Assembly: GCF_900111675.1 (NCBI RefSeq)
Contig: NZ_FOHO01000003.1
Coordinates: 310,001-374,000, forward strand
Direction of reading: 5' to 3'
DNA length: 64,000 bases
Origin: Paracoccus homiensis
Lineage (GTDB): Bacteria; Pseudomonadota; Alphaproteobacteria; Rhodobacterales; Rhodobacteraceae
A program made the position numbers and the translations under genes. Positions 9,067 to 17,764 of the stretch are shown piece after piece (position 1 is the stretch's first letter; each line of letters opens with the position of its first letter). The notes below the pieces were generated by a model. It ran no database searches, was not told the DNA's origin, and saw nothing but the letters and a program-made list of their open reading frames with translations.

Positions 9067-9110
9067 GACAAGAGTTTTGTCTTTATCGGTCAGCAATTCT
9101 GACCTATACT
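9067..9110 (+). promoter_or_regulatory. Promoter/operator region of the oxidoreductase gene
   Basis: Two exact inverted repeats with 5-bp spacers lie side by side: GACAA-N5-TTGTC (9067-9081) and GGTCAG-N5-CTGACC (9088-9104). A near-consensus -10 TATACT follows at 9105-9110, 38 bp before the start codon. The second palindrome fills the -35/-10 spacer, a typical repressor position. The cognate regulator is not known. Confidence 0.45.
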
Positions 9111-9147
9111 TGCAGCTAAGCCATCTGGCATTTGGAGGAGACGCAGG

Positions 9148-12100
9148 ATGAGCAAGCAGGAATTCTCGCTAGCCGACCGCTTTGATCTGTCGAAGTCACA
9201 CGTTTTGTTGAACGGCACCCAGGCCCTTGTGCGCCTGATGCTTATGCAAGCGGCACGCGACAAAGCGGCAGGGCTGAATACCGCCGGTTATGTCACCGGA
9301 TATCGTGGATCGCCGTTGGGGGGTGTCGATCTGCAGATGATGCGCGAGGGCAAGCGCCTGGCCGAATCGAACGTGCTGTTCCAGCCTGGCCTGAACGAAG
9401 ACCTTGCCGCAACCGCCATCTGGGGCAGTCAGCAGGCCGAACTGCGCGGCGAAGGCAAATATGATGGCGTTTATTCGCTGTGGTACGGCAAGGGGCCGGG
9501 GGTCGACCGCACGGGCGATGTGATGCGCCACGCCAATATGGCGGGCTCGTCGAAACATGGCGGCGTCGTCATGGCGATGGGCGATGACCATACGGGCGAA
9601 AGCTCGACCGTGCTGCACCAGTCCGATTGGGCGATGATCGACGCCTATATTCCGGTCCTGTCGCCTGCCGGTGTGCAGGAAATTCTGGATTACGGTCTTT
9701 ACGGCTTTGCGCTGTCGCGTTTCGCGGGCGTCTGGACCGGGCTCAAGACCATGAAGGATACGGTCGAGGCGACCGCCGTGGTCGATGGCGATCCCAATCG
9801 GCTGAAATTCGTCATTCCCGATTTCACCATGCCCGAAGGTGGGCTGAACATTCGTCTGGGCGACACCCCGGTCGCGCAGGAAGCGCGGATGATCGACTAC
9901 AAGCGGTGGGCGGCCGAGGCGTTCTCGCGCGCCAACCGGATCGACCGCAAGCATTGGGGCAAGCCGGGCGCCAAGATCGGCTTTGTCGCCGCCGGCAAGA
10001 ACTGGCTGGATCTGGTTCATGCGCTGTCGCTGCTGGGCATCGACGAAGCCGAAGCCGAGCGTTTGGGCCTGACCACCTACAAGGTGGGCCAGACCTGGCC
10101 CCTGGACATGAAGTCCATGCAGGAATGGTCCGAAGATCTGGACCTGATCATCTGCGTCGAGGAAAAGCGCAAGCTTATCGAGGTGCAGCTGAAAGAGGCG
10201 ATCTTCGACAATCGCCACGGTCGCCGTATCCACGGCTGGAAGCATGATCGCACCGGCGAGGAACTGTTCCCGACCCGCTATGCGCTGGATCCGGTGATGA
10301 TTGCCCAGAAGATCGGCGGCATCCTGATCGAAGAGGGGCGCGGCACCGAACATATCAAGGCGGGACTTGCCCGCCTGACCGAGGTGCGCCGCAACGACAA
10401 CGCGCCCGAAATCGCGACCCGGACGCCGTGGTTCTGTTCGGGATGCCCGCATAACAGCTCGACCCGTCTGCCCGAGGGCAGCCGTGCCTATGCCGGGATC
10501 GGCTGCCACTACATGGTTCAGTGGATGGGGCGCGAGACCGAAGGCTTCACCCATATGGGGGGCGAAGGCGCGAACTGGGTTGGCGAGGCTCCGTTCAGCA
10601 CAAGAGACCATGTTTTTCAAAACCTTGGCGACGGAACTTATAATCATTCTGGGTCTTTGGCGATCCGCGCCGCGGTCGCGGCCAAGACGAATATCACCTA
10701 CAAGATCCTGTATAACGACGCCGTCGCCATGACCGGCGGCCAGCCGAATGAAGGCGATCTGACAGCGCCGCAGATCGCCCGCGAACTGACCGCGATGGGC
10801 GTCGATCCCGTCATCGTCGTCTATGACGAGAAAGAGGATGTCGACCGCAAGCAGTTCCCGTCGGGTCTGCGTTTCGAGGAACGCGCCGAGATGATGGCCG
10901 TTCAGCGCGAGTTGGAAGGCGCCAAGGGCGTCAGCGCGATCCTGTATATTCAGACCTGCGCCGCCGAAAAACGTCGTCGCCGCAAAAAGGGGCAGTTCCC
11001 CGATCCCGACCGGCGCGTCTGGATCAACCCCGAGGTTTGCGAAGGGTGCGGTGATTGCTCGGTCCAGTCGAACTGTGTTTCGATCGTGCCGAATGACACC
11101 GAACTTGGTCGCAAGCGGCAGATCGACCAGTCCAGCTGTAACAAGGATTACAGCTGTCTGAAGGGGTTCTGCCCCAGTTTCGTCACCGTCGAGGGGGGCA
11201 AGTTGCGCAAGCCCAAGGCCGAAGCCTTTGAGATCCCGACTTTGCCGCAGCCGGCTTTGCCGACCATCGAAGGCACGCATAACATCGTCATCACAGGTGT
11301 CGGGGGCACCGGCGTCGTGACCATCGGTGCCGTTCTGGCCCAAGCCGCGCAGATCGACGGCAAGGGGGCGGGCATGATGGAAATGGCCGGGCTGGCCCAG
11401 AAAGGCGGCGCGGTTCATATCCATCTGCGTCTGGCCAACCAGCCTGAAGATATCAGCGCGATCCGTGTTGCCACCGGCGAAGCCGATTGCATCATCGGGG
11501 GCGATCTGGTCGTGACCGCCGGGGCCAAGACCATCGGTCTGATGACCACCGACCGGACAGGCGCCGTCGTCAATGACCACGAGATCATCACCGGCGATTT
11601 CACCCGCTTCCGCGATTTTCAGGTGCCCTCGGACCGGTTGAAGCTGTCGCTGCAGGCGCGGCTTGGGCGGAAGGTCGCCTTTTTTGACGCCAATGATCTG
11701 GCGCTGCGGATGCTGGGCGATTCGATCTATTCCAACATGCTGGTTCTGGGCGCGTGCTGGCAGCAGGGACTGATTCCGCTAAGCCATGATGCGATAGCCG
11801 ATGCGATCCGCCTGAATGGTGCCAAGGTCGATGAAAACCTGCGCGCGTTCCAGATCGGCCGGTGGGCAGTTGCCTTCCCGGATCAGGTGAAGAAGCCCGC
11901 AGAAGTCGTTGAAATGCCTGTTGATCCGGTTGACTACCGGGCCGAGCGTCTGATCGGTTATCAAGGCAAGGGTCTGTCGCGCAAGTTCCGCAAGCTGGTC
12001 GATGTCGCGCCACAGGATCTGCGTGAAAGCGTTGCGCGAGGCTATTACAAGCTGCTGGCCTACAAGGACGAATACGAGGTTGCGCGCCTGCATCTGAGTA

Positions 12101-12537
12101 CCGCCGAACAGGTCGCCCGGACATGGGAAGGCGACACCAGGCTGTCCTTCCATCTGGCGCCGCCGATGCTGCCGGGCAAGGATGCCGAAGGGCGCCCGAA
12201 AAAGCGTCAGTTCGGTCCTTGGATGTTGAAAGCGTTCAGGGTTCTGGCCGCGATGAAGGGACTGCGCGGTACGCCGCTGGACCCGTTCGGTTACAGCGCC
12301 GAGCGTCGTCATGAACGGGCGATGATCCGCCAGTTCGAAGCGGACATGAAACAGATCCTGCCCAAAGTCACGCCGCAAACCCTGCCGATCGCGATCGAAT
12401 TGGCGGAGCTGCCTCTGACGGTGCGGGGTTACGGTCCGGTCAAGGAAAAGGCCGCCACCGAAGCCGCTCTGCGCCGCGAAGAGCTGTTGGAGCAGTTTCG
12501 TCAGGGCGGCGCACCGATGCGTGAAGCCGCTGAATGA
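9148..12537 (+). CDS. Indolepyruvate:ferredoxin oxidoreductase-family protein (fused)
   Basis: This 1129-residue TPP enzyme is a fused IorA/IorB-type 2-oxoacid:ferredoxin oxidoreductase. It would convert aryl- or branched 2-oxoacids to acyl-CoA with reduced ferredoxin. The TPP domain lies in the first 600 residues (WFCSGCPHNSS near 430, GGEGANW near 470 and DAVAMTGGQPNEGD near 525). A Cys-rich 4Fe-4S region at about 630-680 has CEGCGDC and CLKGFCPSF. A gamma-type domain starts with GVGGTGVVTIG near 715. The C-terminal 200 residues match the extra domain common in the fused form. The start follows a GGAGGAG ribosome binding site. Exact substrate specificity cannot be read. Confidence 0.88.
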   Translation: MSKQEFSLADRFDLSKSHVLLNGTQALVRLMLMQAARDKAAGLNTAGYVTGYRGSPLGGVDLQMMREGKRLAESNVLFQPGLNEDLAATAIWGSQQAELRGEGKYDGVYSLWYGKGPGVDRTGDVMRHANMAGSSKHGGVVMAMGDDHTGESSTVLHQSDWAMIDAYIPVLSPAGVQEILDYGLYGFALSRFAGVWTGLKTMKDTVEATAVVDGDPNRLKFVIPDFTMPEGGLNIRLGDTPVAQEARMIDYKRWAAEAFSRANRIDRKHWGKPGAKIGFVAAGKNWLDLVHALSLLGIDEAEAERLGLTTYKVGQTWPLDMKSMQEWSEDLDLIICVEEKRKLIEVQLKEAIFDNRHGRRIHGWKHDRTGEELFPTRYALDPVMIAQKIGGILIEEGRGTEHIKAGLARLTEVRRNDNAPEIATRTPWFCSGCPHNSSTRLPEGSRAYAGIGCHYMVQWMGRETEGFTHMGGEGANWVGEAPFSTRDHVFQNLGDGTYNHSGSLAIRAAVAAKTNITYKILYNDAVAMTGGQPNEGDLTAPQIARELTAMGVDPVIVVYDEKEDVDRKQFPSGLRFEERAEMMAVQRELEGAKGVSAILYIQTCAAEKRRRRKKGQFPDPDRRVWINPEVCEGCGDCSVQSNCVSIVPNDTELGRKRQIDQSSCNKDYSCLKGFCPSFVTVEGGKLRKPKAEAFEIPTLPQPALPTIEGTHNIVITGVGGTGVVTIGAVLAQAAQIDGKGAGMMEMAGLAQKGGAVHIHLRLANQPEDISAIRVATGEADCIIGGDLVVTAGAKTIGLMTTDRTGAVVNDHEIITGDFTRFRDFQVPSDRLKLSLQARLGRKVAFFDANDLALRMLGDSIYSNMLVLGACWQQGLIPLSHDAIADAIRLNGAKVDENLRAFQIGRWAVAFPDQVKKPAEVVEMPVDPVDYRAERLIGYQGKGLSRKFRKLVDVAPQDLRESVARGYYKLLAYKDEYEVARLHLSTAEQVARTWEGDTRLSFHLAPPMLPGKDAEGRPKKRQFGPWMLKAFRVLAAMKGLRGTPLDPFGYSAERRHERAMIRQFEADMKQILPKVTPQTLPIAIELAELPLTVRGYGPVKEKAATEAALRREELLEQFRQGGAPMREAAE

Positions 12538-12555
12538 TCTGAATCATTTTCAAAT

Positions 12556-12589
12556 TCCGTGCGACGGCCTAGAACGGGTCTCGCACGGA
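12556..12589 (+). other. Inverted repeat in the gap before murI
   Basis: A perfect 9-bp inverted repeat (TCCGTGCGA at 12556-12564 and TCGCACGGA at 12581-12589) flanks a 16-nt loop in the 68-bp gap. No U tract follows, so a classical terminator is unlikely. The murI ribosome binding site lies just beyond it. Confidence 0.4.
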
Positions 12590-12605
12590 TATTTGGAGTG
12601 GCATC

Positions 12606-13418
12606 ATGGCGGTAGGGGTTTTCGATTCTGGGCTGGGCGGGCTGACGGTGCATCAGGCCATCGCGGCGCGCCTTCCGGACCTGCCGCTGGTCTATCTGGG
12701 TGACAACGCGCATGCGCCTTACGGCACGCGCACGGCCGACGATATTTATGATCTGACCTGCACGGGCGTCGAGCGGCTTTGGGCCGAGGGGTGCGATCTG
12801 GTGATCCTGGCCTGCAACACTGCCAGCGCCGCAGCCTTGCGCCGGATGCAGGAAAGCTGGCTGCCCGCCGACAAGCGCGTTCTGGGCGTGTTCGTACCCA
12901 TGATCGAGGCGCTGACCGAACGCCAATGGGGCGACAATTCGCCGCCCCGCAAGGTCGCGGTCAGTCAGGTCGCCTTGTTTGCAACGCCTGCCACGGTCGC
13001 CAGCCGGGCTTTTCAACGAGAGCTGGCCTTCCGCGCCGTTGGCGTGGATGTCGAGGCGCAACCCTGCGGTGGTGTCGTGGATGCCATTGAAATGGGGGAT
13101 GAAATTCTGGCCGAGGCCCTGGTGACCAGCCATGTCGAGGCATTGCTGCGGCGGATGCCCAACCCCGAAGCGGCGATTCTGGGCTGCACGCATTATCCTT
13201 TGGTCGAGGATGCGTTTCAGCGCGCTTTGGGGCCAGATGTCGCAGTTTACAGTCAGGCGGGGCTGGTGGCAGAAAGCCTGGCCGACTATCTGGAGCGGCG
13301 GCCCGAGTTCATCGGATCGGGCACGCAGTCTGGCTATCTGACGACGGGTGATCCCAAGCGGGTGTCGGGCAAGGCCACGCAGTTTCTGCGCAAGCCGATC
13401 CATTTCGAAGCGGCCTGA
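12606..13418 (+). CDS. murI: Glutamate racemase
   Basis: MurI interconverts L- and D-glutamate and supplies D-Glu for peptidoglycan. The 270-residue protein has the N-terminal [11 protein letters not shown], the first catalytic Cys in LACNTASA and the second in LGCTHYPL, as expected for the two-base cofactor-free mechanism. ccmE begins 11 bp after its stop with a GAGG ribosome binding site in between, so the two are likely cotranscribed. Confidence 0.94.
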   Translation: MAVGVFDSGLGGLTVHQAIAARLPDLPLVYLGDNAHAPYGTRTADDIYDLTCTGVERLWAEGCDLVILACNTASAAALRRMQESWLPADKRVLGVFVPMIEALTERQWGDNSPPRKVAVSQVALFATPATVASRAFQRELAFRAVGVDVEAQPCGGVVDAIEMGDEILAEALVTSHVEALLRRMPNPEAAILGCTHYPLVEDAFQRALGPDVAVYSQAGLVAESLADYLERRPEFIGSGTQSGYLTTGDPKRVSGKATQFLRKPIHFEAA

Positions 13419-13429
13419 GGAGGGCAGCC

Positions 13430-13888
13430 ATGGCCGGGATGAAATCGCTGAAGAAACGTCGCCGGATACAGGTTCTGGTTGCGGCCGCGGTCAGTCTGAC
13501 GGTGGCGACCGGGCTGATCGGCTATTCGCTGCGCGACGGGATCAACCTTTACCGCTCGCCCACGCAGCTGAGCGAGGTCGCGCCGCCCGAGGACGAGTAT
13601 TTTCAGTTGGGCGGGTTGGTGAAAGAGGGCTCGATCACCGATCGCGGCGGGGTCGAGTTCGATTTCGTGATCACCGACGGCGCGGCCGAGATCCCGGTCA
13701 GCTATGTCGGCCGCGATCCGCGCCCCGATCTGTTCACCGAAGGGCAGGGCACCATCGCGAAAGGCTATTACCGGGGCGGTCGGTTCGAGGCCGTGGATCT
13801 TCTGGCCAAGCATGACGAAACCTATATGCCGCGCGAAGTGGTTGATACGTTGAAGGAAACCGGCGTCTATCAGGATCCGAACAGCTGA
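13430..13888 (+). CDS. ccmE: Cytochrome c maturation heme chaperone CcmE
   Basis: CcmE is the membrane-anchored periplasmic chaperone that carries heme to the CcmF/CcmH ligation complex. The 152-residue protein begins with a basic N terminus and one TM helix (about residues 12-30). A beta-barrel OB-fold domain follows. The heme-binding His is in LLAKHDETYMP near residue 127. It is separated from ccmF by the lysis gene pair and by a GC-rich hairpin just after its stop. Confidence 0.94.
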   Translation: MAGMKSLKKRRRIQVLVAAAVSLTVATGLIGYSLRDGINLYRSPTQLSEVAPPEDEYFQLGGLVKEGSITDRGGVEFDFVITDGAAEIPVSYVGRDPRPDLFTEGQGTIAKGYYRGGRFEAVDLLAKHDETYMPREVVDTLKETGVYQDPNS

Positions 13889-13909
13889 TCTGATTGCGTC
13901 CCGCGACGG

Positions 13910-13927
13910 CCGGGGGCCGGCCCCCGG
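13910..13927 (+). other. GC-rich hairpin after ccmE
   Basis: The 18-bp perfect palindrome (CCGGGGG arms around CCGG) lies 22 bp after the ccmE stop. No U tract follows, so it may be an mRNA 3' stabiliser or a weak, factor-assisted terminator. Confidence 0.45.
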
Positions 13928-13970
13928 ACCCCCGCTGTCACGCGCTTTGGCAACGGCAACGCGCGGAAGG

Positions 13971-13985
13971 TTAACGGCGGGTTAA
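13971..13985. promoter_or_regulatory. CtrA-type box upstream of the lysis cassette
   Basis: The sequence TTAA-CGGCGGG-TTAA is an exact match to the TTAA-N7-TTAA consensus of the response regulator CtrA. It ends 63 bp before the endolysin start. CtrA is required for GTA expression and release in Rhodobacter capsulatus, which fits the genes downstream. Binding is inferred. Confidence 0.6.
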
Positions 13986-14047
13986 CCGAACTCGCCCAGC
14001 CTGCATGTCCTTGCCGCAGATGCGCGGCGGTCATGAGGGTAAGCGAC

Positions 14048-14659
14048 ATGCCAACAGTCGAAGAGATCGCGCGCGGTATCGTGGCCCGCGAAGGCGGCTA
14101 TGTGAACGACCCTGACGATCCCGGCGGCGCGACCAATTTCGGGGTGACCATCGGGACGATGAGATCCCTTGGTCTTGACCTGAACCGTGACGGTCGGGTC
14201 GATGTGGCCGATGTAAAGGCGCTGACCCGCGATCAGGCCGAGGATATTTTTGTCGAGCATTATTTCCGCAAGCCGCGGCTGGCAGAGTTGCCGGCGCCGG
14301 TGCAGGCCAGCGTTTTCGACATGTATGTCAATGCCGGAACCAATGCGGTGAAGATCCTGCAACGGCTGACCTCGCGCATGGGGTTTGCCGCGACGGCGGA
14401 TGGCGCGGTCGGGCCACAGACCATCGCGGCGGCAAGCGCCGCTGCCGAGGCGGCGCCGCTGCATTTCGCGGATGCCTACGGGATCGCGCGGCGCAACTAT
14501 TACTATTCGCTCGCCGATCAGCGTCCCGCGAGCCGCAAATACGCCAGGACGAAGGCGGGCGGCAAGGGTGGCTGGATCACCCGCGCGGAGGAGTTCATCT
14601 CGCCGCGCTATCATCTGACGGCAGCCGAGCATCGCGAAAGGACCGCCAAATGGGCATGA
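14048..14659 (+). CDS. GH108-type N-acetylmuramidase (endolysin)
   Basis: This 203-residue protein carries the glycoside hydrolase 108 signature AREGGYVNDPDDPGGATNFG with the likely catalytic Glu at residue 15, followed by a predicted peptidoglycan-binding C-terminal part. A loop DLNRDGRVDVAD resembles an EF-hand Ca2+ site. No signal peptide is visible, so export would need the adjacent holin. The start is ATG 14048, eight bases after AGGG; an in-frame ATG at 14033 lacks a ribosome binding site. It resembles the endolysin that releases GTA particles in Rhodobacter, encoded away from the main GTA cluster. A prophage remnant is the alternative. Confidence 0.85.
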   Translation: MPTVEEIARGIVAREGGYVNDPDDPGGATNFGVTIGTMRSLGLDLNRDGRVDVADVKALTRDQAEDIFVEHYFRKPRLAELPAPVQASVFDMYVNAGTNAVKILQRLTSRMGFAATADGAVGPQTIAAASAAAEAAPLHFADAYGIARRNYYYSLADQRPASRKYARTKAGGKGGWITRAEEFISPRYHLTAAEHRERTAKWA

Positions 14660-15192
14660 TCGACCGTTTTCTGGGATTCGGCCAGGGTGTCACGGCGCTT
14701 GGCAGTGCGGCGACGGGCATGGCCGAGGTGTTCACCCAGAACGCCACCCGCAAGATGGAACTGCAAGAAGAGGCTTATGCCCGCGCCATCGGCCAGTTGG
14801 GTCTTGAATCGCAGGTGGTCAGGACAGGTTTTTTCGACCGTCTGGTCGATGGTTTGAACCGGTTGCCGCGACCGATGCTTGCGCTTGGGACGATGGCGCT
14901 GTTCATCTATGCGATGATCGAACCTGTTGGCTTCGGCGCACGGATGGAAGGGCTGCAACAGGTGCCCGAGCCCTTGTGGTGGCTTTTGGGCGCGATCGTC
15001 GGTTTTTACTTTGGTGCCCGAGAGGCACATCATTTTCGCCATCGTGTCTGGCCGGCACGGATCGTTTCCGAAACGCCGGCCACCGCCCAAGCGACGCCCG
15101 AAGCCGCGCCGCGCGGATTGATCGCGCGCCCGGATGACGATTTCGCCGACAATGCCGCGTTGCGCGACTGGGTGGCGATGCTGCGCGAATAG
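14650..15192 (+). CDS. Holin family protein (3TM type)
   Basis: This 180-residue protein overlaps the endolysin gene by 10 bp. Two clear hydrophobic segments lie at residues 74-92 and 106-123, and an N-terminal stretch near residues 11-28 may be the third. The C-terminal tail is soluble. It matches holins that permeabilise the inner membrane so the endolysin can reach peptidoglycan. The ATG at 14650 follows AAAGGA by six bases; an ATG at 14656 overlapping the endolysin stop as ATGA is an alternative. A strong terminator follows, closing a two-gene unit. Confidence 0.8.
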   Translation: MGMIDRFLGFGQGVTALGSAATGMAEVFTQNATRKMELQEEAYARAIGQLGLESQVVRTGFFDRLVDGLNRLPRPMLALGTMALFIYAMIEPVGFGARMEGLQQVPEPLWWLLGAIVGFYFGAREAHHFRHRVWPARIVSETPATAQATPEAAPRGLIARPDDDFADNAALRDWVAMLRE

Positions 15193-15221
15193 GTCACACG
15201 CAAAACTGACAGGATGAGGCC

Positions 15222-15245
15222 AAGGGGGGACTTTCCCCCCTTTTT
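15222..15245 (+). terminator. Intrinsic terminator of the lysis cassette
   Basis: The stem has GGGGGG (15224-15229) and CCCCCC (15235-15240) with a 5-nt loop, extended by AA-TT pairs, then TTTTT. It lies 30 bp after the holin stop and 37 bp before ccmF, so the lysis genes form a separate transcript inside the ccm locus. Confidence 0.88.
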
Positions 15246-15281
15246 CCATATCCCTATGCTGCGCGGCATTGGAGGGCCCCG

Positions 15282-17243
15282 ATGATCGCAGAATTCGGCC
15301 ATTTCGCGTTGCTGCTGGCATTTGCCGTAGCGATCTATCAGATGATCGTGCCGATGATCGGCGCTTCGAAGGGCTGGTTGGGCTGGATGGACAGCGCCCG
15401 GCCAGCGGCGCTTGCGCAGTTCGGGCTGACGGCGCTGTCCTTTGCGGCCTTGACCGTGGCTTTTGTGACCTCGGATTTTTCGCTGAAGCTGGTCTATGAG
15501 AATTCGCATACGGCCAAGCCCATGATCTACAAGATCAGCGGCGTCTGGGGCAATCACGAGGGGTCGATGCTGCTGTGGGTGCTGATCCTGGCGCTGTTCG
15601 GTGCCGCGGCGGCGGCCATCGGGGGAAATCTGCCGCCGACGCTGCGGGCGCGCGTGCTGGCGGTGCAGGCCTCGATCGGGGCGGCGTTCTATGCCTTCAT
15701 CATCTTTACGTCGAACCCGTTTCTGCGGTTGCAGACGCCGCCTTTCGACGGGCGCGACCTGAACCCGTTATTGCAGGATCCGGGTTTGGCTTTTCATCCG
15801 CCCTTCCTGTATCTGGGCTATGTCGGGCTTTCGATGGCGTTCAGCTTTGCCATCGCCGCCCTGATCGAGGGGCGGGTGGACGCGGCCTGGGCACGTTGGG
15901 TGCGGCCCTGGACGCTTGCGGCCTGGCTGTTTCTGACCATCGGGATCGCGCTTGGGTCATGGTGGGCCTATTACGAGCTTGGCTGGGGCGGTTTCTGGTT
16001 CTGGGATCCGGTCGAGAATGCCAGCTTCATGCCCTGGCTTCTGGCGGCGGCGCTGCTGCATTCGGCCATTGTCGTCGAAAAGCGCGAGGCGCTGAAAAGC
16101 TGGACGATCCTGCTGGCGATCATGGCGTTCGGGTTTTCGATGATCGGGACCTTCATCGTGCGTTCGGGGGTCATCACCTCGGTCCACAGCTTTGCCAGCG
16201 ACCCGGCGCGGGGTGTGTTCATTCTTGGTATTCTGGCGGTGTTCACGGGCGGCGGTCTGACCCTTTATGCCGCCCGCGCGGGCGAGATGACGGCCAAGGG
16301 CGTGTTCCAGCCGGTGTCGCGTGAAGGGGCGCTGGTGCTGAACAACGTGTTGCTGGCGGTGTCGGCCTTCGTGGTCTTTGTCGGAACGATGTGGCCGCTG
16401 TTCGCGGAGCTGATGTGGGATCGCAAGCTGTCGGTCGGGCCGCCATTCTTCAACAAGGCCTTCACGCCCTTCATGATCGTGCTGGCCGTTGCGCTGCCCT
16501 TCGGGGCGATCATGCCGTGGAAACGGGCCGTGCTGTCGCGCAGCCTGCGGCCGCTGCGGATGCCATTGCTGCTGACGGCAGCGGCGATGCTGTTGATCTA
16601 TGCGGTTTCGACCGGGCGCAGCGCGATTGCGGTGATCGGGGCGGGGCTGGGCGTGTGGCTGATCCTGGGCTCGGCCGCGGATCTGGTTCACCGGACCGGA
16701 AATTCCGGACTGTCGCGACTGTGGCGTCTGCCGCGTGCGGATTGGGGCAAGGCGGTCGCCCATGCCGGGCTGGGCGTGACCTTCATCGGCGTCGGCCTGC
16801 TGACCGCGTGGCAGACCGAGGATATTCGCGTTGCGCGGATCGACCAGCCCTTCGAGGTGTCGGGTTATCAGATCACCCTGCGGGCGGTGGATGAGGTGCA
16901 GGGGCCGAACTATGTGTCGACCATGGCGCGGATGGATGTGGCGCGACACGGGCGGACCGTCGCGACGCTGTTTCCCGAAAAGCGGGTCTACCCGGTTCAG
17001 GCCATGCCCACGACCGAGGCGGCGATCAACAATGGCATCTTCCGTGACATCTATCTGGTGATCGGGGATGCGCAGGCCGGCGGGGGCTGGGCGGTGCGCA
17101 GCTATGTCAAACCCTTCGCGAACTGGATCTGGCTTGGCTGTATCCTGATGGCGCTTGGCGGGCTGATCAGCCTGTCGGACCGGCGTTACCGTGTCGCCGC
17201 GGGCGCACGTCGCGCCCCGGTCAAGGCGGTGCCTGCGGAATGA
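15282..17243 (+). CDS. ccmF: Cytochrome c heme lyase subunit CcmF
   Basis: CcmF is the large inner-membrane protein that, with CcmH, joins heme from CcmE to the CXXCH site of apocytochrome c. The 653-residue protein has about 14 hydrophobic segments. The WWD domain is visible as GSWWAYYELGWGGFWFWDP near residue 230. The gene follows the lysis cassette terminator by 37 bp and has a GGAGGG ribosome binding site. It overlaps ccmH by ATGA. A separate promoter or readthrough would be needed. Confidence 0.95.
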   Translation: MIAEFGHFALLLAFAVAIYQMIVPMIGASKGWLGWMDSARPAALAQFGLTALSFAALTVAFVTSDFSLKLVYENSHTAKPMIYKISGVWGNHEGSMLLWVLILALFGAAAAAIGGNLPPTLRARVLAVQASIGAAFYAFIIFTSNPFLRLQTPPFDGRDLNPLLQDPGLAFHPPFLYLGYVGLSMAFSFAIAALIEGRVDAAWARWVRPWTLAAWLFLTIGIALGSWWAYYELGWGGFWFWDPVENASFMPWLLAAALLHSAIVVEKREALKSWTILLAIMAFGFSMIGTFIVRSGVITSVHSFASDPARGVFILGILAVFTGGGLTLYAARAGEMTAKGVFQPVSREGALVLNNVLLAVSAFVVFVGTMWPLFAELMWDRKLSVGPPFFNKAFTPFMIVLAVALPFGAIMPWKRAVLSRSLRPLRMPLLLTAAAMLLIYAVSTGRSAIAVIGAGLGVWLILGSAADLVHRTGNSGLSRLWRLPRADWGKAVAHAGLGVTFIGVGLLTAWQTEDIRVARIDQPFEVSGYQITLRAVDEVQGPNYVSTMARMDVARHGRTVATLFPEKRVYPVQAMPTTEAAINNGIFRDIYLVIGDAQAGGGWAVRSYVKPFANWIWLGCILMALGGLISLSDRRYRVAAGARRAPVKAVPAE

Positions 17244-17698
17244 AACGGCTGGCCCTGATCCTGACCCTGTTGATGACCATGCCCATGTCGGTTCTGGCGG
17301 TTCAGCCCGACGAGGTTCTGTCCGATGCCGGACTAGAGGCGCGCGCCCGCCAGATTTCGCAGAAATTGCGCTGTCCGGTGTGTCAGGGCGAGAATATCGA
17401 TGAATCGAATGCCGCGATCAGCCGCGATCTGCGTCTATATGTCCGGGAACGGCTGGTCGAGGGCGACGACAATGACGAGGTGATCGACGCCGTCGTCGAC
17501 CGCTTTGGCGAGTTCGTGCTGTTCGAGCCTCGCGCCACGGGCGGTAATGTGATCCTGTGGCTGGCGGGGCCGCTGATGGCATTGATCGCGCTGATCGTCG
17601 CCTGGCGCTTCATGCGAAACCGGGCGCAGGTTGTCAGCCCGCGGGCGCAACTGACCGAGGATGAACAGAAGCGGCTGGACGAACTGATGCGCGACTGA
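17240..17698 (+). CDS. ccmH: Cytochrome c maturation protein CcmH
   Basis: This 152-residue periplasmic thiol protein has a signal peptide (residues 1-20, MKRLALILTLL...LA), the redox motif RCPVCQGENI near residue 48 and a C-terminal TM anchor near residues 108-126. It reduces the apocytochrome c thiols for heme ligation together with CcmF. The ATG overlaps the ccmF stop. The ccmI and ccmG partners are not in this window. Confidence 0.94.
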   Translation: MKRLALILTLLMTMPMSVLAVQPDEVLSDAGLEARARQISQKLRCPVCQGENIDESNAAISRDLRLYVRERLVEGDDNDEVIDAVVDRFGEFVLFEPRATGGNVILWLAGPLMALIALIVAWRFMRNRAQVVSPRAQLTEDEQKRLDELMRD

Positions 17699-17764
17699 CG
17701 CAGGGTCGTTCTTTCACGCCTTCGAATTTTGGCCATGATGCCCCTGAAAAGAGAGGGGAGATCC

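Noticed and set aside
9196..11580. A 794-codon open frame opposite the oxidoreductase gene
   Set aside because: The gene on the plus strand has clear TPP and Fe-S motifs, while the minus-strand frame has no known domain and no ribosome binding site.
14048..15192. The lysis pair as part of an intact prophage
   Set aside because: No integrase, capsid, terminase or tail genes lie nearby, and the pair is flanked by ccm genes. A GTA-type accessory cassette or remnant fits better.
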